The notes beneath the pieces were generated by a model. The model saw nothing but the letters and a program-made list of their open reading frames with translations, was not told where the DNA came from and did not search any database. A stretch of DNA of 37,154 nucleotides from NCBI GenBank assembly GCA_021783875.1, contig JAJXTM010000004.1, positions 1 through 37,154 of the forward strand, given 5' to 3'. Below, in pieces: positions 1 through 10,700 of this stretch (position 1 is its first letter; every line of letters starts with the position of its first letter). A program made the translations under genes and the position numbers. The stretch comes from Bacteroidota bacterium (GTDB taxonomy: Bacteria; Bacteroidota; Ignavibacteria; Ignavibacteriales; Ignavibacteriaceae).

Positions 1-1055
1 ATGTTAATTATAATTATGATAATGCTAAGGAAAAGCTAGTATTAAATGTAGAGCAAGTTCAGAAGGTGGATAGTCTAACCCCTGTTTATAAAATGCCGGT
101 AAATATTTTTATCGTTACAGCCAAGCAAAAAATTTATAAGAAAATATGGGTGGACTCTTTAAAGAATACGTTTTCATTTGATTTAAAGGAAAAGCCATTA
201 ATGGTAAATTTTGATGAGGGACATTTATTGCTTGATGAAGTTAATTTCAAAAAATCAACCGAAGAATTATCTTATCAATTAAAAAATGATCCTGATGTCT
301 CCGGTAGAGTTTGGGCTGCGGATCAGTTATCTTTAAAAAATGAAAAGGATGCTGTGCCCGCTCTTGTCGAATCAGCCAAGAATGATAAATTTTGGGGAGT
401 TAGACAAGCCAGTTTATCAGCAACTGGGAAGTTTTATTCACAGAACATTGAAAACGAATTAATCCAGGCATTAAAAGATAAAGACACTAGAGTTGAGTCG
501 GAAGCAATCGATCAATTAAAAAATTATAAAGGAAATCAAAATATTTCTGGTATACTGAAAAAAATCTTCGATGATGAAAAGAATTATTCTATGCGTGCAG
601 CTGCATTAACAACACTTGTTTCTATTGACTCTATAAAAGCAATGCCATATATAAATAAAGCGCTTAATATTGATTCGCATCAAGAAACAATACGTAGTTC
701 AGCGCTTCAAGCTTTGATGAAAGTTGATCCCGGGAAAGGATTTATCGTAGCTGAAAGATTCTTAAAGTACGGGCAACCTGACCCTCTTAGAATAAGAGCT
801 TTAATTTCAATAACGATGTCAAAGGATAACAAAGATGCTGTCCTTAAAATTGTCAGGCAGGGTTTAGAAGATCCCTATTGGCTTATTAGATTGATTGCAG
901 CAGGAGATTTGGGAAGGCTCGGTGACAAATCTGATATTGCATTGTTAGATAATCTTGTAAAAAATGCTAACAATAACTTTATCCTTAGAACAGCGCAAAG
1001 ATCTATTGAAATGATCGAAAATAGGATGAATAAAAAACTAAATACAGATAAATAG
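1..1055 (+). CDS. C-terminal part of M1-family-aminopeptidase-like protein with HEAT repeats (5' truncated by window edge)
   Basis: The frame of the 66..1055 ORF stays open to base 3 (VNYNYDNAKEKLVLNVEQVQKVDSLTPVYKMPVNIFIV), so the GTG at 66 is probably internal. The C-terminal two thirds are HEAT-like helical repeats (VRQASLSATGKF, MRAAALTTL, IRSSALQALMKV, IRALISI, IRLIAAGDLG). Confidence 0.7.
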   Translation, partial: VNYNYDNAKEKLVLNVEQVQKVDSLTPVYKMPVNIFIVTAKQKIYKKIWVDSLKNTFSFDLKEKPLMVNFDEGHLLLDEVNFKKSTEELSYQLKNDPDVSGRVWAADQLSLKNEKDAVPALVESAKNDKFWGVRQASLSATGKFYSQNIENELIQALKDKDTRVESEAIDQLKNYKGNQNISGILKKIFDDEKNYSMRAAALTTLVSIDSIKAMPYINKALNIDSHQETIRSSALQALMKVDPGKGFIVAERFLKYGQPDPLRIRALISITMSKDNKDAVLKIVRQGLEDPYWLIRLIAAGDLGRLGDKSDIALLDNLVKNANNNFILRTAQRSIEMIENRMNKKLNTDK

Positions 1056-1102
1056 ATGAAATTTCATAAAAAACTTTTATTTTAAAATGAAAGTTATTTA
1101 GT

Positions 1103-1137
1103 AAAAAAAGCCCCGATTATACGATCGGGGCTTTTTT
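1103..1137. terminator. Bidirectional Rho-independent terminator between convergent genes
   Basis: A7-GCCCCGAT-TATACG-ATCGGGGC-T6: perfect 8-bp GC-rich stem flanked by an A-run and a T-run. Confidence 0.92.
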
Positions 1138-1138
1138 A

Positions 1139-1618
1139 TCAAAATGACCAGTTTATTATTGGAAAGGCAGGAAATTGCCCGCCCGTTTTTATAATATTTA
1201 AAATTCCTATCTGAAGCCCATATAAACTCTCTGCATAATTCACTAGCCCAAGTTGAAAACCACTTACATGACCTCCGGAATTATACCAGCCGCTTTGAAA
1301 TCCTTTAACATTATTTTTACTAATGTTTAGTAATCCATCTTGCCAACCGACAACATTTCCATCGCTTATATTAGCAAATCCCAATTGAACACCATTAAAA
1401 CCTCCCGAACCAACATCGTTAACAAATCCCCAATCTAATCCTGTCATTGCAATATTCCTACCATATATTAGGTTTATTCTAATTCCTTCTATTGAATTGC
1501 CTTCTGGGAAAATCTGAATAGGATTGAACAAAGCAATGTTGATTGGTTTATATTGAGCTTTGCCTACAGATGGCAAAACAAGAATGATCCAAAGCAACCA
1601 AATGATTTTATTTTTCAT
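1139..1618 (-). CDS. Secreted surface-repeat protein (G-x-Q-x-G repeats, LA_2272-like)
   Basis: Signal peptide MKNKIIWLLWIILVLPSVGKA, then repeated GFVNDV/GVQLGFANI/GFQSGWYN/GFQLGLVN/GLQIGILN units. Confidence 0.6.
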   Translation of the reverse strand: MKNKIIWLLWIILVLPSVGKAQYKPINIALFNPIQIFPEGNSIEGIRINLIYGRNIAMTGLDWGFVNDVGSGGFNGVQLGFANISDGNVVGWQDGLLNISKNNVKGFQSGWYNSGGHVSGFQLGLVNYAESLYGLQIGILNIIKTGGQFPAFPIINWSF

Positions 1619-1789
1619 TTCATTTTCCTTTCATGATTTTATTAAGTTGATGTAATATACAAAAATATTTTGAATGAGTCATGTGACATTGTGAAAGTGA
1701 CCTTTTTAATAATTTTATAGGTAAATGTCACTATTATTCTTTATTTTTGAGAACAAAATAATTAATAATTGAAATAACCTAGGTTTAAA

Positions 1790-2206
1790 ATGACAAAGCC
1801 ACAAATTTGGGTAGCAGCTTTTCTTGTAATTTTTCTTTTGCTATTTTTACTTGAAAAATCAACAAACAGAAGTGATATTCAGGAAAAAAGTGCTTCTTCA
1901 TCAGCACCTCAAATGGGGCAATCTACTCAAGCCTCCTCTCCACAAGATTTAATGTCAAGTATCGGATGTACTGGCTGTCATGGAACAGATTTGAAAGGTA
2001 CAAAAATGGCTCCCAATATTCACGGTGTAAAAAAATATTGGACTAGAGATAACCTAATTAATTATTTGCGCAACCCAGTCTCCTTTATGTCCTCTGAACG
2101 TTTTAAAAGCTATAGAATAAAATATGAAGTTATGATGCCATCATTTAATAATATTGATGTGAAAAATCTAGGTAAAATTGCAGATTATCTCTTACAGCTT
2201 CAATAA
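1790..2206 (+). CDS. Membrane-anchored monohaem c-type cytochrome
   Basis: N-terminal TM (IWVAAFLVIFLLLFLL), single haem motif CTGCH, downstream MMPSF as possible Met ligand region. Confidence 0.85.
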   Translation: MTKPQIWVAAFLVIFLLLFLLEKSTNRSDIQEKSASSSAPQMGQSTQASSPQDLMSSIGCTGCHGTDLKGTKMAPNIHGVKKYWTRDNLINYLRNPVSFMSSERFKSYRIKYEVMMPSFNNIDVKNLGKIADYLLQLQ

Positions 2207-3000
2207 TTAATTAAATAAATCTCCTGTGAAATTTCTTCATAAGATAAATTGTAATTACTGGCTTTTAATAAAAATTTTGTATACGGATGTCCGGGAGATT
2301 CGAATATTTTATTTACAGAATCTTTTTCAACAATTTCCCCATTATATAATATTATCATATCATCGCATAGATTATTAAGTATTGTTAAGTTATGAGCAAT
2401 GCAAATAATAGTAATCCCAAACTCTGAGTTTATTTGTTTAAGAATTTTGAGCAGGTTTAATTGCGATATGGGGTCTTGAGCAGAAAAAGGTTCATCTAAA
2501 ATTAATAATTCCGGATTTGAAGCAATAATTCTTGCAAGTGCAATTCGCTGCTGTTCTCCTCCGCTTAATTCAAATCCTTTTCGATTTCTTATTGAGACAG
2601 GAATATTTAATAAATGAAATATTCTTTCCTTCTCATTGTCTATTTGTTTATTTTTATATCGAATTCTTAGCGATTCATCTATTATTTTTTCGACGTTTCT
2701 AAGAGGATTTAATATTTCGCCATTATTTTGGAATAGAATTTGAACCGGATAGGGCTTAAGTTTCTGCCATCCATCAGCAAAATTCGAAAAAATCTTTCCT
2801 TCGGTGGGTAAAACTATTCCGGCTATAATTTTAGCTAGAGTAGTTTTTCCGCTTCCCGATTCACCTGCAATACCTAAAATCTTTCCTTTTTCAAGTTCGA
2901 AATTAATTTGTGATAAAATGGTTTTCTTGCGGTACTTATTTTTAACTGAATTTTCAGGTGCAGAATAACCAATATTTTCTAATCTTAATAAAAAGTTCAT
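2200..3000 (-). CDS. Oligopeptide/dipeptide-type ABC transporter ATP-binding protein (DppF/OppF-like)
   Basis: Walker A GESGSGKTT, signature LSGGEQQR, Walker B LLILDEP, C-terminal GHPYTKFLL typical of Opp/Dpp ATPases. Confidence 0.87.
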   Translation of the reverse strand: MNFLLRLENIGYSAPENSVKNKYRKKTILSQINFELEKGKILGIAGESGSGKTTLAKIIAGIVLPTEGKIFSNFADGWQKLKPYPVQILFQNNGEILNPLRNVEKIIDESLRIRYKNKQIDNEKERIFHLLNIPVSIRNRKGFELSGGEQQRIALARIIASNPELLILDEPFSAQDPISQLNLLKILKQINSEFGITIICIAHNLTILNNLCDDMIILYNGEIVEKDSVNKIFESPGHPYTKFLLKASNYNLSYEEISQEIYLINY

Positions 3001-3737
3001 TATACCAATTCATTTTGAATTTTATTAAAGTCGGCAAATTCAGATCCTTGATCCAATGAAAAATTATCTATTGAAGTAAATTTAGAAATACTTCTGTTTG
3101 CTAAAAAAGCTATTTCGTGACTAGCTTTTTGAGCAAATTTAATGTCATGAGTAACAAGCAAAACAATATTATTTTTTTGGGAAGCAAATTGTCTTATCTT
3201 TAGCAAAAATAAGTTAGCAATTGCTGAGTCAATGCCTGAAGTAGGCTCATCTAAAATTAAAATTTCTGGTTCATTAAGAAGCGCCAAAACAAATCCGATT
3301 CTTTGAGCCATTCCTCCGCTTACTTCATAAGGAAAAAGCCGAGATAAATTAATTTTATCGGGAAGTAAAAAAAATTTTAATAAACTCTCAATATCAACTT
3401 CATTCTTTGAAAAAATTTTAAAATAAAATTCGAATTTTTTTAAAGGATCAAAACTATTGATTGCATCCTGAAAAACATATTTAATGAAATTTTTTCTAAT
3501 AACTAATAATTCTTCATAAGTTATACTTAACAAATCTTTATTGTGAAAAATCACTTTACCGTTTATTGAATAAAATCTTTTATCAAGTAAACAAGTAAGA
3601 GAATTTATTAGAGTTGATTTTCCTGATCCGTTTGGACCGATAATTGTATAAATCCTATTGTTTTCTAATTTGAAATTTATATCCTTTAGTAAGGTTATAT
3701 TGTTTAGTCTAATTTCATTAATTTTAACATTAAGCAT
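3000..3737 (-). CDS. ABC transporter ATP-binding protein (DppD/OppD-like)
   Basis: Walker A GPNGSGKST, signature VSGGMAQR, Walker B ILILDEPTSGID; stop and next start overlap (TAATG). Confidence 0.83.
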   Translation of the reverse strand: MLNVKINEIRLNNITLLKDINFKLENNRIYTIIGPNGSGKSTLINSLTCLLDKRFYSINGKVIFHNKDLLSITYEELLVIRKNFIKYVFQDAINSFDPLKKFEFYFKIFSKNEVDIESLLKFFLLPDKINLSRLFPYEVSGGMAQRIGFVLALLNEPEILILDEPTSGIDSAIANLFLLKIRQFASQKNNIVLLVTHDIKFAQKASHEIAFLANRSISKFTSIDNFSLDQGSEFADFNKIQNELV

Positions 3738-3805
3738 ACTTGTTCATCAATCATTTGTATTTAAATAACAAAATAATAAATTAAGACGAAAATTATGGAA
3801 TTTTT

Positions 3806-5479
3806 TTGCAAATACTAAAAAAAATTAATTTCTTCGGATATATTGTATTTATTTTACTGATTGTCATTTTACAATCATGCAGTAACAACTTTAATAAGCA
3901 TCCAAATGCAATAATTATAGGAATTTCATCCGATATTGAATCAACAAATCCTTTGTTTTCATATACTGTAAATGAGGGGGATATTTCAGAACTGCTGTAT
4001 ATGAGTTTAATTCAATATAAATGGGATGAAAAAAGCGGGGAATTGATTGATGAACCCATGCTTGCCAAAGATTGGAGTTGGAATAGTGACTCTTCTTCTG
4101 TGACACTTGATTTAAGAAATGACGTATATTGGTCCGATGGAGTCCAATTTACTGCTGAGGATGTAGTTTTTTCATTCGATTTATATTCAGATCCTATAGT
4201 ACAAAGCAGCAGGTACGGAACTTTTAAAACATTTGAAGCCGATACTACACTTCATATTGATATTAATAGAACATTTGAAGTTGAAAGTCCATTTAAATTA
4301 AGAATAAATTTTAAAAAAAATATTCCACCTGACCTAATTGATTTAACTGTACCTTTAATACCAAAACATATTTTTCAAAATATTGATAGAAAAAATTTAA
4401 TTACCATTGAAAAGCAAATCAAACCGGTTACGGATGGTCCATTTTATTTAGCTGAATGGCAAAAAAACCAGGCAATAATATTAAAGTCAAATGAAAGATC
4501 TTTTCTTCATAAACCATCAGGGGCGAAAGAAATTATTTTTAAGGTCGTCCCCGATTACTTATCCCGCATAACACAATTAAGGGAAGGGGAAATTGACTTA
4601 ACAGAAGATATTAAAACAGAAGATTTAAAACAGTTATCAGGTAAAAAATATTTACAATTAATGCCAATAAAAGGCAGGGAATATGATTATTTAGCATGGA
4701 ATAATATCGATCCTGAGTCTTACAAAAAAGATAATAAAATTGTTCCTAATAAAATTTTCGGTGACGAAAAGGTCAGAGAAGCATTAACTTATGCAATAAA
4801 CCGAAATGAAATTCTGCATGAGTTCTTAAAAGACCAGGGAGAACTTGCTGTGGGTCCTATAGCTCCGATTTTTAAAAATGCAATAGACACATTATTAAAA
4901 CCGCTTCAATTTAATCCCAAGAAAGCTGCTAAGATCTTAGCTGATGAAGGCTGGCAAGATATAAACAAAACCGGAGTCTTAGAAAAAAACGGGATGAAAT
5001 TTTCATTTTCCCTTTTTATTCCTTCGGGAAACCCATTGAGAGAATTTGCTGCCACTATCATAAAAAATGATTTAAAAGAAATTGGAGTCGATGTAAAAAT
5101 CGAAACATTAGAACCCCAAGTATTCTTTGAAAGAATGTTTAAACATGAGTTTGATGCTTGGATGGCTGGCTGGTCGGTTGCTATACCCCTTGATATGAAA
5201 TCATACTGGTATTCAGATCTTAAAAAAACTCCGATGAATTTCTCTTGTTATCAAAATAAAAATGCGGATAAAATAATAATGAAAATCGATTCCGAAAAAA
5301 ATAAAAATATAAAAAATCATTTATATAAAGAGTTAGAGCAAATAATATATAAAGACAATCCCGTTACTTTCCTATATTGGATAAATAATAATGTTATGTA
5401 TAATAAAAGAATTAAAGATATCAAAATCTCTCCTCTGGGCGCAGTCTACCACGCCTGGAACTGGACATTAAATAATTAA
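3806..5479 (+). CDS. Peptide-type ABC transporter substrate-binding lipoprotein (SBP family 5)
   Basis: Lipobox-like LQSC; WSDGVQFTAEDVVFSF and DGPFYLAEW are SBP family 5 hallmarks. TTG start assumed. Confidence 0.9.
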   Translation: MQILKKINFFGYIVFILLIVILQSCSNNFNKHPNAIIIGISSDIESTNPLFSYTVNEGDISELLYMSLIQYKWDEKSGELIDEPMLAKDWSWNSDSSSVTLDLRNDVYWSDGVQFTAEDVVFSFDLYSDPIVQSSRYGTFKTFEADTTLHIDINRTFEVESPFKLRINFKKNIPPDLIDLTVPLIPKHIFQNIDRKNLITIEKQIKPVTDGPFYLAEWQKNQAIILKSNERSFLHKPSGAKEIIFKVVPDYLSRITQLREGEIDLTEDIKTEDLKQLSGKKYLQLMPIKGREYDYLAWNNIDPESYKKDNKIVPNKIFGDEKVREALTYAINRNEILHEFLKDQGELAVGPIAPIFKNAIDTLLKPLQFNPKKAAKILADEGWQDINKTGVLEKNGMKFSFSLFIPSGNPLREFAATIIKNDLKEIGVDVKIETLEPQVFFERMFKHEFDAWMAGWSVAIPLDMKSYWYSDLKKTPMNFSCYQNKNADKIIMKIDSEKNKNIKNHLYKELEQIIYKDNPVTFLYWINNNVMYNKRIKDIKISPLGAVYHAWNWTLNN

Positions 5480-5485
5480 TACTCA

Positions 5486-6472
5486 ATGAAAAAAGAAATT
5501 TTTATTTTATTAATAAAAAGAATTTTTTCTTCAGTATTAGTTTTGTTTTTATTGATAAGTTTTCTTTTCTTTTTGTTAAGGCTATCGCCGGGTGATCCAT
5601 CTTTAAAATATTTCTCTCCTGATCTAAGTCCGCAGCTTGCTGCAAAAATAAGAGAATCATTTAATCTGGATAAATCATTAATTAATCAATATAGCTCTTT
5701 TTTGTTGAATCTTACGAGAGGTAATTTCGGAATATCTTTTACTTATCGGATTCCGGTATTTTCTGTTATAATGGACTTCCTCCCCTTTACCCTATTGTTC
5801 TCAATTACAAGCTTTATAATTCAGCTTGTGCTCGGATTTTTCCTTGCTTCTTTATCGATTAAAAAAATAAATGGAAAACTAGATAAAGCGATCTCCCAAA
5901 TAAGCCTTATTATCTATGCAGCTCCGACTTTTGTTATTGGAGTTTTGCTTGTTTTAATATTTTCGTCATCTTTAAATATTTTACCTTCATCGGGATTATC
6001 CTCTTTTGAAAATAATTCCTATCCCTTAATTCCAAAACTAATGGATAATTTATCTCACCTAATAATGCCGCTAATTACGCTATCATTGGGTGGAACAGCA
6101 GTATTTTATAAATATTTGCGCGATAATTTTGAAAATGTTTATAACCGTACTTTTATTACATATCTGCGCTCATACGGTATTCCGGAAAAGAACATTTATA
6201 AACAAAATGTAATCCCAAATGCAATAAATCCTCTTATTTCAATCGCCGGAGTTGAATTAGGAATTTTATTTAGCGGGGCTTTAATTACTGAAGTAATATT
6301 TGGGCTGCCGGGAATGGGAAGACTCACTATTAATGCCATCCTATCTCGCGACTATCCTCTAATAATTGGAACTACTTTTGTCTCGGGTGTGCTAGTTATT
6401 ATTACGAATCTTGTAGCAGATATCCTAAAGGTAAAGTTGGATAAACGTCTAATAAAGGGACTTCTTAATTAA
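5486..6472 (+). CDS. Peptide-type ABC transporter permease (DppB/OppB-like)
   Basis: LLRLSPGDPSLKYFSPDLSPQ N-terminus, multiple TMs, ELGILFSGALITEVIFGLPGMGRL motif. Confidence 0.92.
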   Translation: MKKEIFILLIKRIFSSVLVLFLLISFLFFLLRLSPGDPSLKYFSPDLSPQLAAKIRESFNLDKSLINQYSSFLLNLTRGNFGISFTYRIPVFSVIMDFLPFTLLFSITSFIIQLVLGFFLASLSIKKINGKLDKAISQISLIIYAAPTFVIGVLLVLIFSSSLNILPSSGLSSFENNSYPLIPKLMDNLSHLIMPLITLSLGGTAVFYKYLRDNFENVYNRTFITYLRSYGIPEKNIYKQNVIPNAINPLISIAGVELGILFSGALITEVIFGLPGMGRLTINAILSRDYPLIIGTTFVSGVLVIITNLVADILKVKLDKRLIKGLLN

Positions 6473-7759
6473 ATGAAATACAAATTAAAAAATTGGTATT
6501 TGTTAATTGGTATATGCCTCTTTATTATTGTAATAAAATTTGAGATAATACTTAATACGTACTCCCTTATATTTATTGTTTTTGAGTTATTAATTAAGAA
6601 TTATAAAATTGCAGTTTTGCATTTAGATATGCCCTTAATTGATATGTTCGCCTCTTCAATGCTGATAGTTATTATGCCGGCTATAGCATTTTATTTGAGG
6701 CGAAAATTAAAAATATTGGACACAAAAATTAGTATAACTTCTATTTTATTATTAATCCTTTTGATATTTTTCATTTTTGCTCCTTTAATATCAAATGCTA
6801 ACCCTGACTTTCAAAAGAATTTAAATGAAACGCATTTGCTTCCGCCTTTTAGTTCTGTTGAAGTTGTTCATCTTAAGACAAAACAGATAGTCGGGAATAA
6901 TATTCAAAGCAAGTTCTTTGCCCTGAAATCAAAAATAATTAAAAATTCATTTGATGAAAATATTATACTAGCAGACAGTATGCATTTTGGAAATGAAGCT
7001 GATATTTTTGAAAAAGATGGCAAGTTAGCCTTGCCTAAGGATACAATAGCGAATTCATTTGGGAAGCCGGTTATTTCAAGAATGTTTTATCTCCTTGGTA
7101 CGGACGAATTTGGCAGAGATATTTTTTCAAGATTGGTTTTTGGTGCCAGGGTTTCTCTATTTGTAGGATTTGGCTCTGTTTTAATTTCTCTTTCCCTTGG
7201 TTTAATTCTAGGATTTTTATCCGGTTATTTAGGTGGATTTGTGGATTTAATCCTAAGTAGAATAGTGGATATGTTTTTATCGTTCCCTGCAATATTTTTT
7301 GTAATTCTTATTTTAGCTTTTTTTGGTAATTCTCTTTTATCTGTTATTGTCGTTCTTGGATTTTCCGGCTGGATGAGTCTATTCAAAATTGTTAGAAGCG
7401 AAGTAATTTTAATAAAATGCAAAGATTATTTTATTACAGCTAAAATGGTTGGCTTGAAACCAAATAATCTATTAATTAGAGAAATTTTGCCTAATATATT
7501 ATCACCCATTATTGTAAATCTGGTTTTTCAGTTCGGGGCTGTAATTTTGGCTGAAGCTGCGTTGAGCTACCTTGGGCTTGGTATTGGTAATTTATATCCA
7601 TCTTGGGGAGCAATGATTAATTCCGGTCAAAATTATTTAAACCAAGCCTGGTGGATGATATTGTCTCCAGGGCTATGTCTAATTTTAACAATTTATACAG
7701 CAAATGATTTAGGAAGAAAGTTGAACTTATATTTTAATCCGCGATTAAATAATGGTTAA
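6473..7759 (+). CDS. Peptide-type ABC transporter permease (DppC/OppC-like)
   Basis: YLLGTDEFGRDIFSRLVFGARVSL, LSYLGLGIGNLYPSWGAMI, DLGRKLNLYFNPRL. Confidence 0.92.
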   Translation: MKYKLKNWYLLIGICLFIIVIKFEIILNTYSLIFIVFELLIKNYKIAVLHLDMPLIDMFASSMLIVIMPAIAFYLRRKLKILDTKISITSILLLILLIFFIFAPLISNANPDFQKNLNETHLLPPFSSVEVVHLKTKQIVGNNIQSKFFALKSKIIKNSFDENIILADSMHFGNEADIFEKDGKLALPKDTIANSFGKPVISRMFYLLGTDEFGRDIFSRLVFGARVSLFVGFGSVLISLSLGLILGFLSGYLGGFVDLILSRIVDMFLSFPAIFFVILILAFFGNSLLSVIVVLGFSGWMSLFKIVRSEVILIKCKDYFITAKMVGLKPNNLLIREILPNILSPIIVNLVFQFGAVILAEAALSYLGLGIGNLYPSWGAMINSGQNYLNQAWWMILSPGLCLILTIYTANDLGRKLNLYFNPRLNNG

Positions 7760-10700
7760 TGGAAGATATATAATTAAAAAGAAAATTGGGGAAGGACGAA
7801 GCAAAGTTTTTCTTTGTAATGATTCAATATTTCCCGGAAATGATTTAGCTATCAAAATCTTATCTGACAAATGTGAGGAAACTGAGTGCATATTATTTAG
7901 AAATGAATACTTTACTTTGCGGAAACTGAATCATCCTAACATTATCAAAGCCAATGACTTTGGTGTTGTATCTAATTATTCGGGGAAAGAAGATATTTCA
8001 ATAGGTTCATTATTTATAACTATGGAATATTTTAATGGGGAAGAACTTTCTAATATTAAGTTATTTTCTAACTATGACTTCCTTATAGATATAATAAAAC
8101 AACTTTGTTCTACTCTTTATTATCTCCATCAATCAAATTATATCTATTTTGACCTAAAACTCGAAAATATTTTAGTGTCCGAAAACAATGATAAACCGGT
8201 TATTAAATTAATTGATCTTGGTTTCGCACAAAATATATTTAAAATGAATGAAAATGTCATAAGAGGCACAGCTGAATATATCGCTCCCGAAATATTGCGC
8301 AAAGATAATTATGATTATAGAGTTGACTTATATTCATTAGGTATTTTATTATATAAAATTGTTTATGAAGAATTTCCGTTTGATACAAAAGATGAACTTG
8401 AAATATACAAAGCTCACTTAGAAAAAGAATTTAAATATCCTCCGACAAATTATGCAGATAAGTTCATAAATGTTATAAAAAAGTTATTGACAAAGAATCC
8501 CGATGAAAGGTTTCAGAATGCTATTGAAGTAATATCAGCGTTAAATTTGCCCATTGATCAGACTCTATACAGGGACTGGGTACCGGCTAGGGTATTTTCC
8601 GATAGAACCGATATTTTAACAATAATAAATACTTTTTTTGAAGATAATCTAAGTAATGAGATAATTACAATAAGAGGCTCCCAGGGTTCCGGAAAATCAT
8701 CTCTTGTTGAAGAAATATATTATTGTTTCGAGAAAGTGATATTAATTAAAAATAATAAAACTAAAACAGGATTAGAATACATAAAACTATTTTTAAGCCA
8801 AATAATCTTCAATAAGTTTGTCTATGAAATACTATCTCATAATATTTTGGAAAAGGTGGATGAAATATTTAATGCCTTATCTAAGGATTTAATGGCAGAT
8901 TTAAAAATAATATTTACTTCAATTTCAATGCGTATCAGACTTACTATTGTGTTGGACGATTTTAATTCTTATGACGGGTTGGCCCTCGAAATGTTTAGAA
9001 ATATAATTCCGATTTTTCAGATAAATAAAATTAAAGTTATACTTACTGAAAACTCAGATTTAAATTATTTATCAGAATATTTTTTTAATTTGCACAAAAT
9101 AAGCCTAAATCCGTTCACAGGAAATAATGTCGAGGAGTTCGTGACCTTAAGTTTCAACAATAAATTTCCTCAAAGTGACTTAAAAAAATTGATTTTAATT
9201 TATGCCGACTTACTGCCAGGGAATATTATATCATTTATAAGAGATATTATATATCTTCAAATTATAGAGTTTAAATCTACAGGGATTACTGTAAAAACAA
9301 ATGAAAAAGATGTTTCAATTTTAAAAAAATCGCAGGCGGAAATCTTTAATTTGCGACTTAATGGATTATCCAAGGAGGAATTGGAAATAACCAAATTAAT
9401 CTCGGCTTTTAATATTCCTTTGGAAATTCCGGTAATTTCAAAATTAACCAACTTATCATTTGAGTTGGTAACATCAAATGTTTTTGATTTACAGCAAAAA
9501 AATATTTTGCAGCATTATAATAGAAATGAAGGTATTGCCTTTACTTCAGAGGGAATGAAAAAATATGTATATGAAAAAATTGAAGACCCCATTAATTACC
9601 ACGTGAAAATAACCGATAAGTTAGAAAAAGAATTTAAATATTTTAATAAAATTGAAATAGCCAGACATTATGAATTATCAGGGGAATACATTAAAAGCTA
9701 TGAATTATTTTGGAATGAACTAAATTATCCGGAAAATTTATCAGCCTTTTCTTATCAAAAAAATATTCTTTTACATCTGCTCAGTCTAAGACTTAATGAT
9801 AATTATTATTTCGACGTTAAATATAAGCTTGTAAATATTTATTATAAATTGGGAGAATATCAAACCGCTTTAACAATTATAAGCGAACTTCTTGATCAAA
9901 ATAAAAAATATGATTTAAGAAATGAAATTTTATTGTTAAAAGGAGTTTGTTTAATAGGATTGGGAGAAAATGAAAACGGAAAAAATTGTTTAAACGAACT
10001 TTTACCGTCTATTATAGATAAAACGAAGCAACAAACAATTCTTGCCGAAATTGCAAGCGCTGAGTTTGAAATGAATAAATTTGAAACAGTTATTCACATT
10101 TGCAATTCTGTTATTGCAAATTCTTCTAGCTTGCCGGAAGATATAGCCAAATGCTTTAATATGTTAGGACTTATAGGGCTATTTCGGAATGATATTTTGA
10201 AGAATTCAATAGTATATTTTGAAAAGGCTAAGAAAATTTATGAAGAATTAAAAATACCAACTAGAATAGCTCAAATGAATGCTAATATAGGGATAATTTT
10301 TAATATTCAAGGGGATCATGAAAGTGCAAAAAATTATTGGACAATTGCACTGAAAGCCAATGAAGAAATAGGCAATCTGGAACAAGAAGGGAAACTTCTA
10401 ATAAATTTTGGTATTTATTATTATGAGAAATTGTTTTTTTCTGATGCTATCGATTATTATAAAAAAGCTGTATCTATTTTTTCAAATATTGGGGATAAAT
10501 TTGGAGAAGCCCAAGCTCTGGAAAATTTGAGTGAAGTATACTTATTTACTTGTAATTATCAAGAAGCACTTAGCTCTATAGAAAATTCTATTTTGATCTT
10601 TTCAAAATTAAAATATTTTATAGAAGAACTTTTTGCTCAGTTTTTACTTGCTAAATTGATATATATAATTGGTGATTTTAAATGGGTTTCTAAAATTATA

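Noticed and set aside
2200-2206. Cytochrome c and ABC ATPase overlap as a possible annotation error
   Set aside because: Convergent genes with overlapping stop codons; both ORFs have strong family motifs, so a 7-bp tail overlap is normal.
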